DNA of 64,000 bases, taken from the NCBI RefSeq assembly GCF_019212185.1, contig NZ_CP078138.1, forward strand, positions 4,446,501 to 4,510,500, in the 5' to 3' direction. This DNA is from Pseudomonas fluorescens. Its GTDB lineage: Bacteria; Pseudomonadota; Gammaproteobacteria; Pseudomonadales; Pseudomonadaceae. This document shows positions 32,509 to 41,922 of this stretch, one piece after another. The number at the start of each line of letters is the position of its first letter. Within the stretch, counting starts at the first letter, position 1. The position numbers and the translations under genes were made by a program. The notes below the pieces were generated by a model that saw only the letters and a program-made list of their open reading frames with translations, did no database searches and had not been told where the DNA came from.

Positions 32509-33345
32509 TCAGGCCGCAGCGGCTTCACTCCAGTTGACCCAACCAAACAGCCAAGTGGCCAGAATCAGCATACCGAATGCGATCCGATACCAGGCAAATA
32601 CGGCGTAACTGTGGCTGGCGATAAACTTGAGCAGTCCGCGGACGGCGATCATGGCAAACACGAACGCCGTGACGAAACCCAGGGCAAATACGGGGAAGTC
32701 GCTTGCCTGGAACAGGTCTCGATACTTGTAGCCGGAATAAACAGCGGCGCCGACCATCGTCGGCATGGCGAGGAAGAATGAAAACTCGGTGGCCGCCTTT
32801 CGAGACAGGCCGAACAGCAAGCCGCCTATAATCGTCGAACCTGAGCGTGATGTACCGGGTATCATCGCCAGGCATTGGGCAAAACCGACTTTAAGGGCAT
32901 CAGTCCAACGCATATCGTCCACGTGATCGACGTACACCACGTGGTCCCTCCGCTCGGCCCACAACATGATGACGCCGCCCACCACTAACGCCACTGCAAC
33001 CGTGACCGGATTGAACAAGTAGTGGTGAATCGTATCGGCAAACAATACGCCGAGGACTACGGCCGGCAAAAAGCCAATCAACAGGTTCAGGGTGAACTGT
33101 TGCGCGCGACGTTGAGTGGGGAGACCACTGACGATGTCGAGAATTTTACGTCGGAACTCCCAGACAACCGCGAGAATGGCGCCCAACTGAATAATAATGT
33201 TGAACGCCATTGCCCGCTCGCCACCAAAGTCGAGCAAATCGGCCACGATAATCTGGTGCCCGGTACTGGATATGGGCAAAAACTCTGTCAGCCCTTCAAC
33301 AACTCCCAAGATCAACACACTGACCGTAGTCCACAGATCCATCAT
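32509..33345 (-). CDS. uppP: Undecaprenyl-diphosphatase UppP/BacA
   Basis: The 278-residue inner-membrane protein recycles undecaprenyl pyrophosphate to the monophosphate carrier used by peptidoglycan and by the nearby Wzy-type pathway. [15 protein letters not shown] near the N-terminus and [12 protein letters not shown] are the two catalytic motifs. About eight hydrophobic helices are seen. ATG 33345 (or 33342) follows GGGGGA; the longer frame to 33396 adds a polar tail. It is the last gene before the exopolysaccharide regulators, so it may be shared or simply adjacent. Confidence 0.94.
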   Translation of the reverse strand: MMDLWTTVSVLILGVVEGLTEFLPISSTGHQIIVADLLDFGGERAMAFNIIIQLGAILAVVWEFRRKILDIVSGLPTQRRAQQFTLNLLIGFLPAVVLGVLFADTIHHYLFNPVTVAVALVVGGVIMLWAERRDHVVYVDHVDDMRWTDALKVGFAQCLAMIPGTSRSGSTIIGGLLFGLSRKAATEFSFFLAMPTMVGAAVYSGYKYRDLFQASDFPVFALGFVTAFVFAMIAVRGLLKFIASHSYAVFAWYRIAFGMLILATWLFGWVNWSEAAAA

Positions 33346-33906
33346 TCCCCCGTTAGCCCCTTGCGATCGTCGCAAACAGGGTCCTTGACTGTCCAAACAC
33401 CAAGCTCAATCAGACTGGATTGCCTTGCCGCCATCGTCGAACGGGAGAGTAGATCGTACCGGCTAAAGTATTGAAACCGATTGTTATCAAACGTCTAATT
33501 ACGAAACTAACGCGGACAATAACGTCGTTAAATTGCATCAGACATATCGCCTTCAGTCGATGCACTCACCAGCCACAACATGCTACTCAATACAACGAAA
33601 ATAACGTTACAAAACAAGAAAAAAACTGTACAAGTATCAAGCCCTTGTACATCTAACACCCTATGGGAATTAGCCAATATGACAAAAATAAGGCATTATG
33701 CCACCCTCTTTTAACCGGTTAGTTACCCATAAAGAGCACCTTACATAGCTCGTGGACAGCCAAGGCTCATTTCAGGCTTATCAGATATGTTAGAAAAAGC
33801 GATTCAGTTCTTCAGTTGGTGAAAAATGTTACCAATTGTCAGACATGAGTGGGAATCGATGCTTTAACATCGCCTTCGCCTGCACCCAGTCGAGTCGAGC
33901 CAAAGC
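33346..33906. promoter_or_regulatory. AT-rich intergenic region upstream of the polysaccharide regulators
   Basis: About 560 bp with no supported gene and lower GC than either flank. Two dyads stand out: TAACCGGTTA (33712-33721), and TTGGT (33816-33820) with ACCAA (33831-33835). The promoter of the three-gene regulator set must lie here. A TGGGAAT stretch near 33850 contains GGA in the leader, a possible RsmA/CsrA contact, not proven. Confidence 0.45.
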
Positions 33907-34647
33907 ATGATGCTTACAAGAAATACACCGACTTCAATTCAGAGCCACGTGAGGGAACAGAAAGGGATTCTCACCATTGGCCGCACCCCCATTGTAGCTG
34001 AGGAATTCAGGGCGTTGATTGCCAGCCAAATGGGGGATGAAATAACCGTCGACGCGACGAGCTACAACAACCCTTTCAGCAACACGGTGAACCCGGCGCT
34101 GTACCGTGCGGTGCTGGTCATTGTGGATAGCCCCCAAGCGTTTGTAGAAAGCATTGCCTTGATCGAAGGTGTACGGACCAACAATATGGCGTCGATTATT
34201 GTTGCGGTGGTCACAGGCTCCGGCACCTACAACAAGATGAAGAGCTATCTTGCCGGGGCAGACTTTTGCCTGAAGCTGAATAACACGCCCGATGAAAGTG
34301 CCGAGGTTCTTTCGCAGATTTTCACCAGTCCGGAATGGTTGACGACGGATACGCTGTTTTTAGATCCCACTCGCATGTGCCTGATTGGCAACGATAAAAA
34401 ACTTGAAGTTTCCTTTGCCGAAATGAAAATCATCGAGGCTTTTTCTCAGACGAGAAGTCTGATGTTGAGCCACGACGAAATCGCCAGAGTCATGGGTCTC
34501 AATGTGAATTTTTACGACCCCAGGGCTCTGGAAAAATCGATCAGTCGTCTTCGCGGCAAGATCAAAGGCATGTATGGCATCAACGCGATTCAAAGCATTC
34601 GCGGATATGGATATCGATTAATCAGAGGTTTGATCTCAATCCACTGA
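33907..34647 (+). CDS. Winged-helix (OmpR-type C-terminal) regulator, first of the polysaccharide regulator trio
   Basis: A 246-residue protein. Residues 1-140 look like a receiver-type alpha/beta domain (LTIGRTPIVAEEFRAL at the start, AVLVIVDSP at the middle strand) but lack a clear set of phosphorylation residues. Residues 145-243 form a Trans_reg_C-like winged helix: EVSFAEMKIIEAF, HDEIARVMG, DPRALEKSISRLRGKI and QSIRGYGYRLI, the last being the classic OmpR wing. It is probably a transcription activator of the exopolysaccharide genes. No strong Shine-Dalgarno precedes ATG 33907. An EAL-like gene follows after 26 bp. Confidence 0.75.
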   Translation: MMLTRNTPTSIQSHVREQKGILTIGRTPIVAEEFRALIASQMGDEITVDATSYNNPFSNTVNPALYRAVLVIVDSPQAFVESIALIEGVRTNNMASIIVAVVTGSGTYNKMKSYLAGADFCLKLNNTPDESAEVLSQIFTSPEWLTTDTLFLDPTRMCLIGNDKKLEVSFAEMKIIEAFSQTRSLMLSHDEIARVMGLNVNFYDPRALEKSISRLRGKIKGMYGINAIQSIRGYGYRLIRGLISIH

Positions 34648-34673
34648 TTTCTGCGCAAGGGAGCTGCCGCATC

Positions 34674-35414
34674 ATGAATGCCATAAACTGCACGTCTTGC
34701 GTTGACCATGCGCATGCCTATTTGTCTCGACAGTTGATTCTGGCGCGCGACGACTGTCCCTTCGGCAGTGAGATCAGGACCCATCGTGACTTCCTGGTAA
34801 CACCGTCCACCACTGCGCCTTGTCAGTCGCGAGACATCTACAGCGAAGCACTGATGCAAACCCGGCTGAACGCCTTTGCGCTCAAAGACCTCAAGAGCGC
34901 CGGCAAAGCTAAGGGGCTCAACCGTAGCTTCGTACGCATCGAGCAGACCGCTCTCATTGATGATGCGCTGACCAAAAAATTGCTTGAATGCGGTGAAACC
35001 CTGCACACCCTCGACCAGACACTGGTCATTACACTCAATGAGTTGCCCCATCCGGCAATCAACTTCTTCGATAAAAAGAAAATGCTCAGCAACGTGTACC
35101 AACTGAAAGATCAGGGTGTCGAATTCGCCCACGACAGTTTCAACATTAACTACGAAAGCATTGGAATTTTTACCACTCTGAATCTTTTTGAGTATATAAA
35201 AATTTCGCTTTCGACTTTGGACTTGAGCCTTAAACTCACCGCCAACCCGGAACTGTTCAACCGGATTTACGAACACATGACCCAGCAGACTCAGGATACC
35301 AAGGTCGCCTTCATAGCGGATAGAGTCGAGCATGCCGCCAGCCATGTACTGGCACGCGCGTTGCCCTTTGATTACTTTCAAGGGAGCCATTACTCCCCTG
35401 CCGATAACCTCTAA
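34674..35414 (+). CDS. Degenerate EAL-domain protein, probably catalytically inactive
   Basis: A 246-residue protein whose second half follows the EAL fold. VYQLKDQGVEFAHDSFNINY occupies the place of the LDDFGTGYSS loop, FEYIKISLSTLDL that of the YIKID strand, VAFIADRVEHAASH that of AEGVE, and LPFDYFQGSHYSPAD that of the QGY/F end. The signature EAL triad, the paired Asp and the catalytic Lys/Glu set are missing or changed, so c-di-GMP hydrolysis is unlikely. A role as ligand sensor or protein partner for the flanking DNA-binding proteins is suggested. It lies between two winged-helix genes, 26 and 32 bp away. Confidence 0.7.
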   Translation: MNAINCTSCVDHAHAYLSRQLILARDDCPFGSEIRTHRDFLVTPSTTAPCQSRDIYSEALMQTRLNAFALKDLKSAGKAKGLNRSFVRIEQTALIDDALTKKLLECGETLHTLDQTLVITLNELPHPAINFFDKKKMLSNVYQLKDQGVEFAHDSFNINYESIGIFTTLNLFEYIKISLSTLDLSLKLTANPELFNRIYEHMTQQTQDTKVAFIADRVEHAASHVLARALPFDYFQGSHYSPADNL

Positions 35415-35446
35415 CCACTCACAGGCGAACCCCGCAGGAGAGAGCC

Positions 35447-36127
35447 ATGGACAGCATTACAAGCCTCCCCCGAAAATACCTTGTTGTAGTCACTCATAGC
35501 CCAGCACTACAAGTCGAGTTGGAAGAACTCCTCGCCAGCAAGCGCTATCGCTCGTACGGCGCGTCACAGGCACAGATGTTTTTGGCAGATGCGACACCCC
35601 CATCGTCTTGGCCAAAACTCATGGAGTTTGTCTTACCGCACGCGGAAACACCGATACCAACCGTCATTTACCATGATACCCAGCGCATCGTTTCGACCAT
35701 CAAGGCCGAATGGCAAAAGCAGCAGTCCAGCCCTGCTTTAAGCACTATTGATTCGGCTTGGGGCATCGCCCGAAAAAGCGCGCGTCTTTATGCTCCTGAA
35801 CAGCGCGAAACGCCCTCTACTCAAACGGACACCTGGTGCTTGAGCAAGGGCGACGGAGCACTGATCAAAGATGATGTCGAGATTGTCTTGACCAGCCTGG
35901 AAGCCAAACTACTGACCAAGATGCTGCATCATGATGATCGAGTGGTCAGCAAAGCCGATCTGATCCGCAGCATTGGCAGAGAGCCTGAACACTATCGAGG
36001 TCTCGAAATGTGTTTAAGTCGGCTCCAGGAAAAGTTCAAAGGCGCTAATCAAGGAGAACGCCTATTTCGTTCAGTTCGGAATCGGGGTTATTGCCTAATT
36101 CAAAAGATAGTTCGCGCCACCCATTGA
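35447..36127 (+). CDS. Second winged-helix (OmpR-type) regulator of the trio
   Basis: A 226-residue protein. The N-terminal half (KYLVVVTHSPALQVELEELL and onward) resembles a shortened receiver fold with no obvious phosphorylation site. The C-terminal half is a winged helix: LTSLEAKLLTKMLHHDDRVV, SKADLIRSIG, RGLEMCLSRLQEKFKG and RSVRNRGYCLI. It resembles the first gene of the trio at low identity, suggesting an old duplication around the EAL-like gene. GCAGGAGAGAG precedes ATG 35447. Confidence 0.75.
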   Translation: MDSITSLPRKYLVVVTHSPALQVELEELLASKRYRSYGASQAQMFLADATPPSSWPKLMEFVLPHAETPIPTVIYHDTQRIVSTIKAEWQKQQSSPALSTIDSAWGIARKSARLYAPEQRETPSTQTDTWCLSKGDGALIKDDVEIVLTSLEAKLLTKMLHHDDRVVSKADLIRSIGREPEHYRGLEMCLSRLQEKFKGANQGERLFRSVRNRGYCLIQKIVRATH

Positions 36128-36473
36128 CCTGAACCCGCAAAGCGCGACGCCGGCAGTGCACAACAATCACAATAAAGCACGCCTGCCTGCGCCACTTTGT
36201 TCCTGAGCAACTTCCACCTCATCTATTGACCTGGCCGACTATTTATAACGCGCCCCGGGCATCCTTCAGCAACGCCCAGTTACCCCGCCCCTGCCGTTAG
36301 AAGTCGTCAGACACTCTCCCTCCCAATAACTTAATCTGGCCATTGTCGACAGCGCCGCCCTTGGCGCTTCAGCCTGTGATAACAAGTCTGACTTACAACA
36401 ACAATAAAGCCTTCCTGTTCAACTTCAGCTTCTGCCTGTCGACTGATAAATGGACGTATTTTGGGGATATCGC
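36128..36473 (+). promoter_or_regulatory. Intergenic region upstream of wcaJ
   Basis: About 345 bp with no supported gene. It is a likely site of the wcaJ promoter and of binding by the upstream regulators. No clear terminator or ops element is seen. GGGGATATC just before ATG 36474 acts as the ribosome-binding site. Confidence 0.4.
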
Positions 36474-37868
36474 ATGGTTAACAATCTTCGTATCAATCGA
36501 AATACCACCCTCAAAGGATTGACCTTCTGGGGACAGTGGATAGCCGGACAGGGACTTGCTGTAACCCTGCTACTTATATTGGTTTATTACCAGACCGAAA
36601 CCGTGGAGTTTTATTATCGCGTTTGCGCAACACTGACCGTACTTGCTTCGGTACCGGCCTATACCTGGTGTGGTGTTTATGCAAAGAAAGACAACTATCT
36701 GGAGGGCTTGATCAGATTACTGATGGGCTGGGCAATGACACTGTCGGCACTGGCGGTGGTCGCCTTTCTCTGTAAGGCCAATGAACTGTTTTCTCGTCAG
36801 ATCATCTTGGTTTGGGCGGTGTGCGGGTACATCGGACAGGCATTGCTGTACGTCCCCCTGCATGCGTTTTCGAGGTATTACCAACGCTCGCTGCAGATAG
36901 AGCGCAGAACACTGATCGTTGGTACCGGGGAGTTGGCCCAGGGTCTGGCCAACAAACTGAGTTCAATCGAGCACTTTCCCCTTGTCGGCCTGGTGAGCAC
37001 CCATTCCACACCGCAGCCAGCGCCGGGTATGCCGCCGATCGTAGGACCGCAAGAGCAACTGCTGGACCTGATCAAGCATCACGACATCCGCCGCCTGTAC
37101 ATCACCCTGGCGTTGAGTGAGGCGGCACAAATCGAGGCCATGTATGTCGATTTGCTGGATGCCAACGTAGACGTGGTATGGGTGCCGGACCTGAACAGTC
37201 TGACCCTGCTCAACCACTCGGTCAGTGATGTTGACGGCCTGCCGGCGATTCATTTGAACGAGAGCCCGCTGACCAGCAAGCCCACCGCCGCCCTGAGCAA
37301 GAGCCTGCTCGATAAAACCGTGGCGTTGATGGCCATCATCGTTCTAAGCCCGCTGCTGCTGGCTATCGGCTTGGCGGTGAAACTGACCTCACCCGGTCCG
37401 GTCTTCTTCAAACAGGATCGCCATGGCTGGAACGGCAAGGTCATCCAGGTCTGGAAATTCCGCTCGATGCGCGTACACGATGATCACGAGGTGAAGCAGG
37501 CCCAACGTAATGACTCACGCATCACACCAGTGGGGCGTTTTATTCGCCGCACTTCGCTCGATGAATTGCCGCAGTTGTTCAATGTCTTGCAAGGACATAT
37601 GGCCCTGGTCGGTCCACGTCCACATGCCGTTGCTCACAATAACTACTACTCGGGCAAGATTCTCGCCTACATGGCGCGTCACCGAATCAAGCCGGGCATC
37701 ACCGGACTCGCTCAAATCAACGGTTGCCGTGGCGAAACCGACACCATCGACAAGATGCAGAAGCGCGTCGAGATCGATCTCAAGTACATCAACAACTGGT
37801 CGTTGTGGCTGGACATAAAAATCCTCCTGAAGACGCCTTTCACCCTACTGTCGAAAGATATCTATTAA
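36474..37868 (+). CDS. wcaJ: Undecaprenyl-phosphate glucose-1-phosphate transferase (WcaJ family)
   Basis: This polyprenyl-phosphate hexose-1-P transferase starts repeat-unit synthesis by moving Glc-1-P (most likely) from UDP-Glc to undecaprenyl phosphate. About 464 residues, with four hydrophobic helices in the first 130. A Rossmann-like CoA-binding-type domain contains LIVGTGELAQGLA. The catalytic C-terminal domain has SPGPVFFKQDRHGWNGKVI, WKFRSMRV, RRTSLDELPQLFNVL, ALVGPRPH and the KPGITGLAQINGCRGET signature. ATG 36474 is chosen for its GGGGA site; ATG 36450 has none. It is followed by a terminator, so it is separate from the minus-strand operon. Confidence 0.94.
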   Translation: MVNNLRINRNTTLKGLTFWGQWIAGQGLAVTLLLILVYYQTETVEFYYRVCATLTVLASVPAYTWCGVYAKKDNYLEGLIRLLMGWAMTLSALAVVAFLCKANELFSRQIILVWAVCGYIGQALLYVPLHAFSRYYQRSLQIERRTLIVGTGELAQGLANKLSSIEHFPLVGLVSTHSTPQPAPGMPPIVGPQEQLLDLIKHHDIRRLYITLALSEAAQIEAMYVDLLDANVDVVWVPDLNSLTLLNHSVSDVDGLPAIHLNESPLTSKPTAALSKSLLDKTVALMAIIVLSPLLLAIGLAVKLTSPGPVFFKQDRHGWNGKVIQVWKFRSMRVHDDHEVKQAQRNDSRITPVGRFIRRTSLDELPQLFNVLQGHMALVGPRPHAVAHNNYYSGKILAYMARHRIKPGITGLAQINGCRGETDTIDKMQKRVEIDLKYINNWSLWLDIKILLKTPFTLLSKDIY

Positions 37869-37910
37869 CGCGCAAGGCCAGATCCTGGATTGCACCTACT
37901 AACCAAACCA

Positions 37911-37930
37911 GGGGACTCACGTCCCCTTTT
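37911..37930 (+). terminator. Intrinsic terminator after wcaJ
   Basis: GGGGAC (37911-37916), 4-nt loop, GTCCCC (37921-37926), then TTTT. It lies 43 bp after the wcaJ stop. Confidence 0.85.
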
Positions 37931-38409
37931 GGCGTTAAGGCGCGTGACCCCCACCGAACTCGCCGAGGAACACCTTAGTGATCGCCAGAGAACGCAACTC
38001 GCCACCCGCCAGTTATTCATCCAGTGCCAAGCCAGGCGGGATGAACGCGCGCTGGATAACCTGCTGCGCCAGGGATAGCAATGCTATCGCCTGAGGACGG
38101 TCAGTTTCGGAGGACAGCCCGTCACGATCGCGAATGCCATCATCCGTCATCTTCAATGCCGGGAGGACAGTTCGGTTCTGGAGGCGTTGCTGCTGACGAC
38201 CTGGTGAGGATCAGTGCAGCGACGCTGGCACAGCTGGAAGATTATTTGTGACGAGGGAAGGTAACGAAAGGGTGGTATTACTGATGACTCTTTTGCACCA
38301 CCCGCAGCACGTCAAAGTGCAGTGATCGAGCGTCAGCAAACGCTAATCGGGTATTGCGCTCGAACCAACAGCGATCTGCAGAGCCCATGGCCCTGCAGCT
38401 CGCAACAAG
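37931..38409. other. Gene-free stretch between wcaJ and yjbH, possible gene debris
   Basis: About 480 bp between convergent wcaJ and yjbH. A plus-strand frame from about 37940 reads protein-like (PTELAEEHLSDRQRTQLATR) to a stop at 38078. A shifted frame continues in similar style to about 38208, so this may be a decayed small gene. I cannot identify it. Confidence 0.35.
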
Positions 38410-40488
38410 TCATTGCGTGATCTTCTCGAAGTTGCGATAGAACAAATCACTGTCACGACTATCGGTCATCGACTGCAGTGAGTAAGCGCGATTCAAACGT
38501 GCCCCACCGTCCCGGGTCAAAGGTGCCCAGACGATATTGGCGCGGCGCATCGTCGACAGGCTCATCATTTCGTCGAACGGGATGGAAATGTAGATCCCCT
38601 TGTCGAAACTGCCTTCGCCGTACTCTTCTTTACTGGCCGTGGTCAGGGTTACCCAGCCACCGAATCGCACACCATTGTTGAACTCACGTGACAGGTCGAT
38701 CGTGGTACCCCAGTCACGGGCCAGGTAACGACCGACGCTGACCGCGGCCTGTGCTTCAAAAGGCAAGTCGGTATAACCGGTGATGTGCCCCGTGACGACC
38801 GAGTAATGACGCAAACCAAAACCCTGGTCAAAGTCCCGCTGACGCACAAAGTTCAGATCAGCCCCGACAGACCAACGCTGTCCGGCGGGACGATAAAGCA
38901 CCTCACCGCCGACACCGGCAAACATCGACTCCAGATAGCCCCCGTAGACCATGCCATAGACGTCTTTGTCCAACTGCTTGGCGTGGTTGATCTGGAACGC
39001 GGGCAAGGTGACGTCCGAGGTCGTCATGTACTCACGAAGGTCAGTGCGCACCCGTGGTAATCCACTCGGCGCGTCGTACGTAAACTTATCGTAGTTATTC
39101 AACAGATTGACGCTCAGCAACCCGCTCCACCAGGTATTGCGCGTGAAACGATACTCGGCATCCGCGTCGGCACTGACCTGATAAAGCAAGCCATCCGGCC
39201 CACCAATGTTCTGCTTGTAGCCAAGGCCGAGACCATAGGAAAAGGGCTTCGGTGCCTGGGTATATAGCGTGCTCTCGGCGTGCGGAACCGCGGCATTGAC
39301 CTCGGTGGATCGATGCAGGTCTTGCAACGGCTGCTGGTTATTGACGACCTCGCGGAACATGTCGCGGGGCACGCTGGTTTCTTCCAGCGACATGTCATAT
39401 CGCTTGTTCACCAAGGTAAACCAATCGATATCGTCGTTGACGCTGTTATCCAGAATCCGGCTGGCACGGCCCACGGCTTTTGCCGAATAGAAATACCGGG
39501 ACTGCTCGCCATACACCAGCAGTTCCGAGCCACGCTGACTGATGCGCTCAACGGTGTAACCGGCGTTGTCGTGCAGACGCCGGGACACGGAGGCCCAATT
39601 GACCTGATCCGGGGACGTTGTCGGCAACTGAGCGGCAAGCGGCTCGGCGGGCGGATCGTAAGTCTTGGCCGGCGCCTTGCGAGTAGCAAAGTTGGTGTGC
39701 AGCGTAATGCCAAACATCGCGGTATTGCCACGCTCCCAACCCGCACTCAGGTCGACCGATTCACTGAGCTTTAACACGGCCCCCATGTTGATGGGTGAGT
39801 CTTGCTTGATAGCGTTATCGAACGGCTCGTTTTTGTAATCGTTGCCTTCGTATTCAACTTTCAGACTCAGGGGGGCCCACGCGGTTTGATAGGCAATGCC
39901 GCCAAACAACGAGGGTGACCCACGGAAATAAGCGTTCGAGTTGAAGTCGCCGGTCCCCTCGCTCGCCGGGCGCGTATCAAATCGGTCGTCGATCCAACCC
40001 AGCGGATTATCGAAGTCGCCGCGATTGCCCATGTATCCCCAGGCAATACCCGCGCTGAAATCAAAATTGCCGTAGCGCTTGTTGGCAACAAAATACTCGC
40101 TGGAAAACAACCCGGTCCCCCCGATGTCCTGGAACCCCATGGCCACTTGCGGCAGCCAATGGCTTTCCTCCCATAGACGCACTTTGGCGTCGACCGCTTT
40201 GTCCTTGTAACTTTGATCGCCGCTCAGGGACTCAGGGCCATAGGGTCGGTTGGTGATTGCGGTGTATCGAAACGAGCCTTCCAGCCAGTCAAACGGCTGC
40301 AGGGACAGGCTGTACCGGCTATACGGACTGGTTCGACTGGCATTGACGCTGAGTTCGCCGGCAGGCGCCATGCGAGCGGTGGGCGTTTGTAACAACCCCA
40401 CCCCACCAAAGTCGCTTTGAGTCAATCGCGGCTCTGCCTGAGCCAGACCGCACGGGACCAACAGGACGGCTGCAAATCGTAACTTCAA
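38410..40488 (-). CDS. yjbH: YjbH-family outer-membrane polysaccharide-secretion protein
   Basis: A 692-residue protein with a signal peptide (LRFAAVLLVPCGLAQA, cleavage near residue 18) and long beta-rich sequence. DFGGVGLLQTPTARMAPAGE at the mature N-terminus is the YjbH/GfcD signature. WEESHWLPQVAMGFQDIGGTG and GNFDFSAGIAWGYMG are typical barrel strands. Family members are predicted outer-membrane beta-barrels made with YjbE, F and G to release an exopolysaccharide. It overlaps yjbG by 4 bp and is the last gene of the long minus-strand series. Confidence 0.9.
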   Translation of the reverse strand: MKLRFAAVLLVPCGLAQAEPRLTQSDFGGVGLLQTPTARMAPAGELSVNASRTSPYSRYSLSLQPFDWLEGSFRYTAITNRPYGPESLSGDQSYKDKAVDAKVRLWEESHWLPQVAMGFQDIGGTGLFSSEYFVANKRYGNFDFSAGIAWGYMGNRGDFDNPLGWIDDRFDTRPASEGTGDFNSNAYFRGSPSLFGGIAYQTAWAPLSLKVEYEGNDYKNEPFDNAIKQDSPINMGAVLKLSESVDLSAGWERGNTAMFGITLHTNFATRKAPAKTYDPPAEPLAAQLPTTSPDQVNWASVSRRLHDNAGYTVERISQRGSELLVYGEQSRYFYSAKAVGRASRILDNSVNDDIDWFTLVNKRYDMSLEETSVPRDMFREVVNNQQPLQDLHRSTEVNAAVPHAESTLYTQAPKPFSYGLGLGYKQNIGGPDGLLYQVSADADAEYRFTRNTWWSGLLSVNLLNNYDKFTYDAPSGLPRVRTDLREYMTTSDVTLPAFQINHAKQLDKDVYGMVYGGYLESMFAGVGGEVLYRPAGQRWSVGADLNFVRQRDFDQGFGLRHYSVVTGHITGYTDLPFEAQAAVSVGRYLARDWGTTIDLSREFNNGVRFGGWVTLTTASKEEYGEGSFDKGIYISIPFDEMMSLSTMRRANIVWAPLTRDGGARLNRAYSLQSMTDSRDSDLFYRNFEKITQ

Positions 40489-41252
40489 GGCGCCACCTCA
40501 GCCACTGGCTGCGTGGCGAGAAACTCGGCCAACTGTTGATTGAGTTCGGGGGTGGGCGGGTCCAGGTCATCGTTCTTGATGGGCACCAGAATCTTGCCGC
40601 CAGCAGCAGGCCAATGCCCCTCTTCGCGGTTCCACATGGCGATGCCGACACGCCGCGTCTGACCGTCGGGCTGGATGAGCCACAGGTAGTCCTGCTCGGC
40701 TTCAGCCGAAGGCTGGCAGGAGCGCAGGTAGTCGCGGGCTTCCTGCATGGCCCGATAAGGCAGCCGGCAGGGTTGCGCAACGGCCCCCAGCACCTCCACG
40801 GTAGACGGGCGCAGTGGGTAAACCAGGCTGTCGCCATCATCAAGCTGAGCGTTGAGGGCAAAGCCGACCTCTACCGCTACCGGGTCCAGGACCGCAACTT
40901 GCCGCCCGGTCACGGGCAAACGGGCGACCCCCTTATAAAGTTGATCAGCCAATGCAGCACGGGCAGGCTTGTCAAACAGAAGAGCACCCTGCTGTAGGAC
41001 TTTAAGATCAAACATTACGCCGACCTTCAAACGGCGTTGCTGCTCCTGCAACGGCTGGCGCAACCAAGCAGCCGCCAGCCAGTAACTTTGCGCATCGGGT
41101 TGCGAGGCGGTGATCACGTCCAGCAAACGCGCTCCCGGGTCGAACTTGAATTGACCAGGACTGCGGACATCACCACTGACAGTCACATCGGCCTGACTGA
41201 TACCCGCGGCGGCCAATAACACACCGGCGAACACACTGTTCAAACGCTTCAA
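40485..41252 (-). CDS. yjbG: YjbG/GfcC-family periplasmic capsule protein
   Basis: A 255-residue protein with a Sec signal peptide (KRLNSVFAGVLLAAAGISQA). DVTVSGDVRSPGQFKFDPGA after it is a beta-grasp (SLBB-like) start. PSTVEVLGAVAQPCRLPYR and YLWLIQPDGQTRRVGIAMWN form the second half. GfcC-type proteins are periplasmic partners of the export system. It overlaps yjbF and yjbH by 4 bp each. Confidence 0.9.
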   Translation of the reverse strand: MKRLNSVFAGVLLAAAGISQADVTVSGDVRSPGQFKFDPGARLLDVITASQPDAQSYWLAAAWLRQPLQEQQRRLKVGVMFDLKVLQQGALLFDKPARAALADQLYKGVARLPVTGRQVAVLDPVAVEVGFALNAQLDDGDSLVYPLRPSTVEVLGAVAQPCRLPYRAMQEARDYLRSCQPSAEAEQDYLWLIQPDGQTRRVGIAMWNREEGHWPAAGGKILVPIKNDDLDPPTPELNQQLAEFLATQPVAEVAP

Positions 41253-41908
41253 TTGATGGCTCCCTGCCCAGAACGCAACACCAAGACCTTCAGGAAAATA
41301 TGCGGCGTCAAATGTTGCTCGCTCTGGATGACAGCACCGTCCTGTGGTCTGACCCAGTAGCGATTGACGGCGTGAAAATCGATTTCCGGTGCTTCCATGC
41401 GCTCATCGACCCGGAGCAAGGCCAGGGTCCTGTCCATAACCTTGACCTCTTCGATACCCACCCGGGTGAACCGACTGTTCACCGCGATACCGACGCGGTA
41501 TCCGTCGTAAAGGTCAATCAGACGTGTACTGCCATAGCCGTCGGGCAACTGGTGCAGACCGCGCTTGAATGGCGACTCATCCTCCCAGTGCGTACCGTCG
41601 AGGTTGCTACCCAGGCCCACGCTGCGCACGATCAAACCGTCGCGCATCAACAGCACCTGCTTGCCAGAGGCCACCCAGAACTGCAGGTCGCCACGTTGGC
41701 GAATCAACGCCATGACGCCCTCGCTGCTGGACGTGGTGACTTTGATCTGAGCAAAAGGCACAGCGTCCAACTGCGCCTGAGTCACCTCCAGCGCGTCGGG
41801 CCCCACGGCAGATGCCTTGAGAGTATCGAAAGAGGCTTTCATCAGCGGGTTACACCCACACAGCATGAGAGCCATCGCCAAAAAGGCGCTGCTACGCACA
41901 ATATTCAC
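41249..41908 (-). CDS. yjbF: YjbF/GfcB-family lipoprotein
   Basis: A 219-residue lipoprotein. The signal ends in LMLCGCNP, so Cys17 or Cys19 is the lipidated residue. WVASGKQVLLMRDGLIVRSV, YRVGIAVNSRFTRVGIEEVK and VNRYWVRPQDGAVIQSEQHL form the family core. It is probably an outer-membrane lipoprotein of the YjbEFGH/GfcABCD export set, followed by yjbG with a 4-bp overlap. Confidence 0.9.
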   Translation of the reverse strand: MNIVRSSAFLAMALMLCGCNPLMKASFDTLKASAVGPDALEVTQAQLDAVPFAQIKVTTSSSEGVMALIRQRGDLQFWVASGKQVLLMRDGLIVRSVGLGSNLDGTHWEDESPFKRGLHQLPDGYGSTRLIDLYDGYRVGIAVNSRFTRVGIEEVKVMDRTLALLRVDERMEAPEIDFHAVNRYWVRPQDGAVIQSEQHLTPHIFLKVLVLRSGQGAIN

Positions 41909-41922
41909 GGGAGACTTTGCCC

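Noticed and set aside
33471..33656. 61-codon plus-strand frame between uppP and the regulators
   Set aside because: AT-rich with irregular composition and no ribosome-binding site; it looks like non-coding regulatory DNA.
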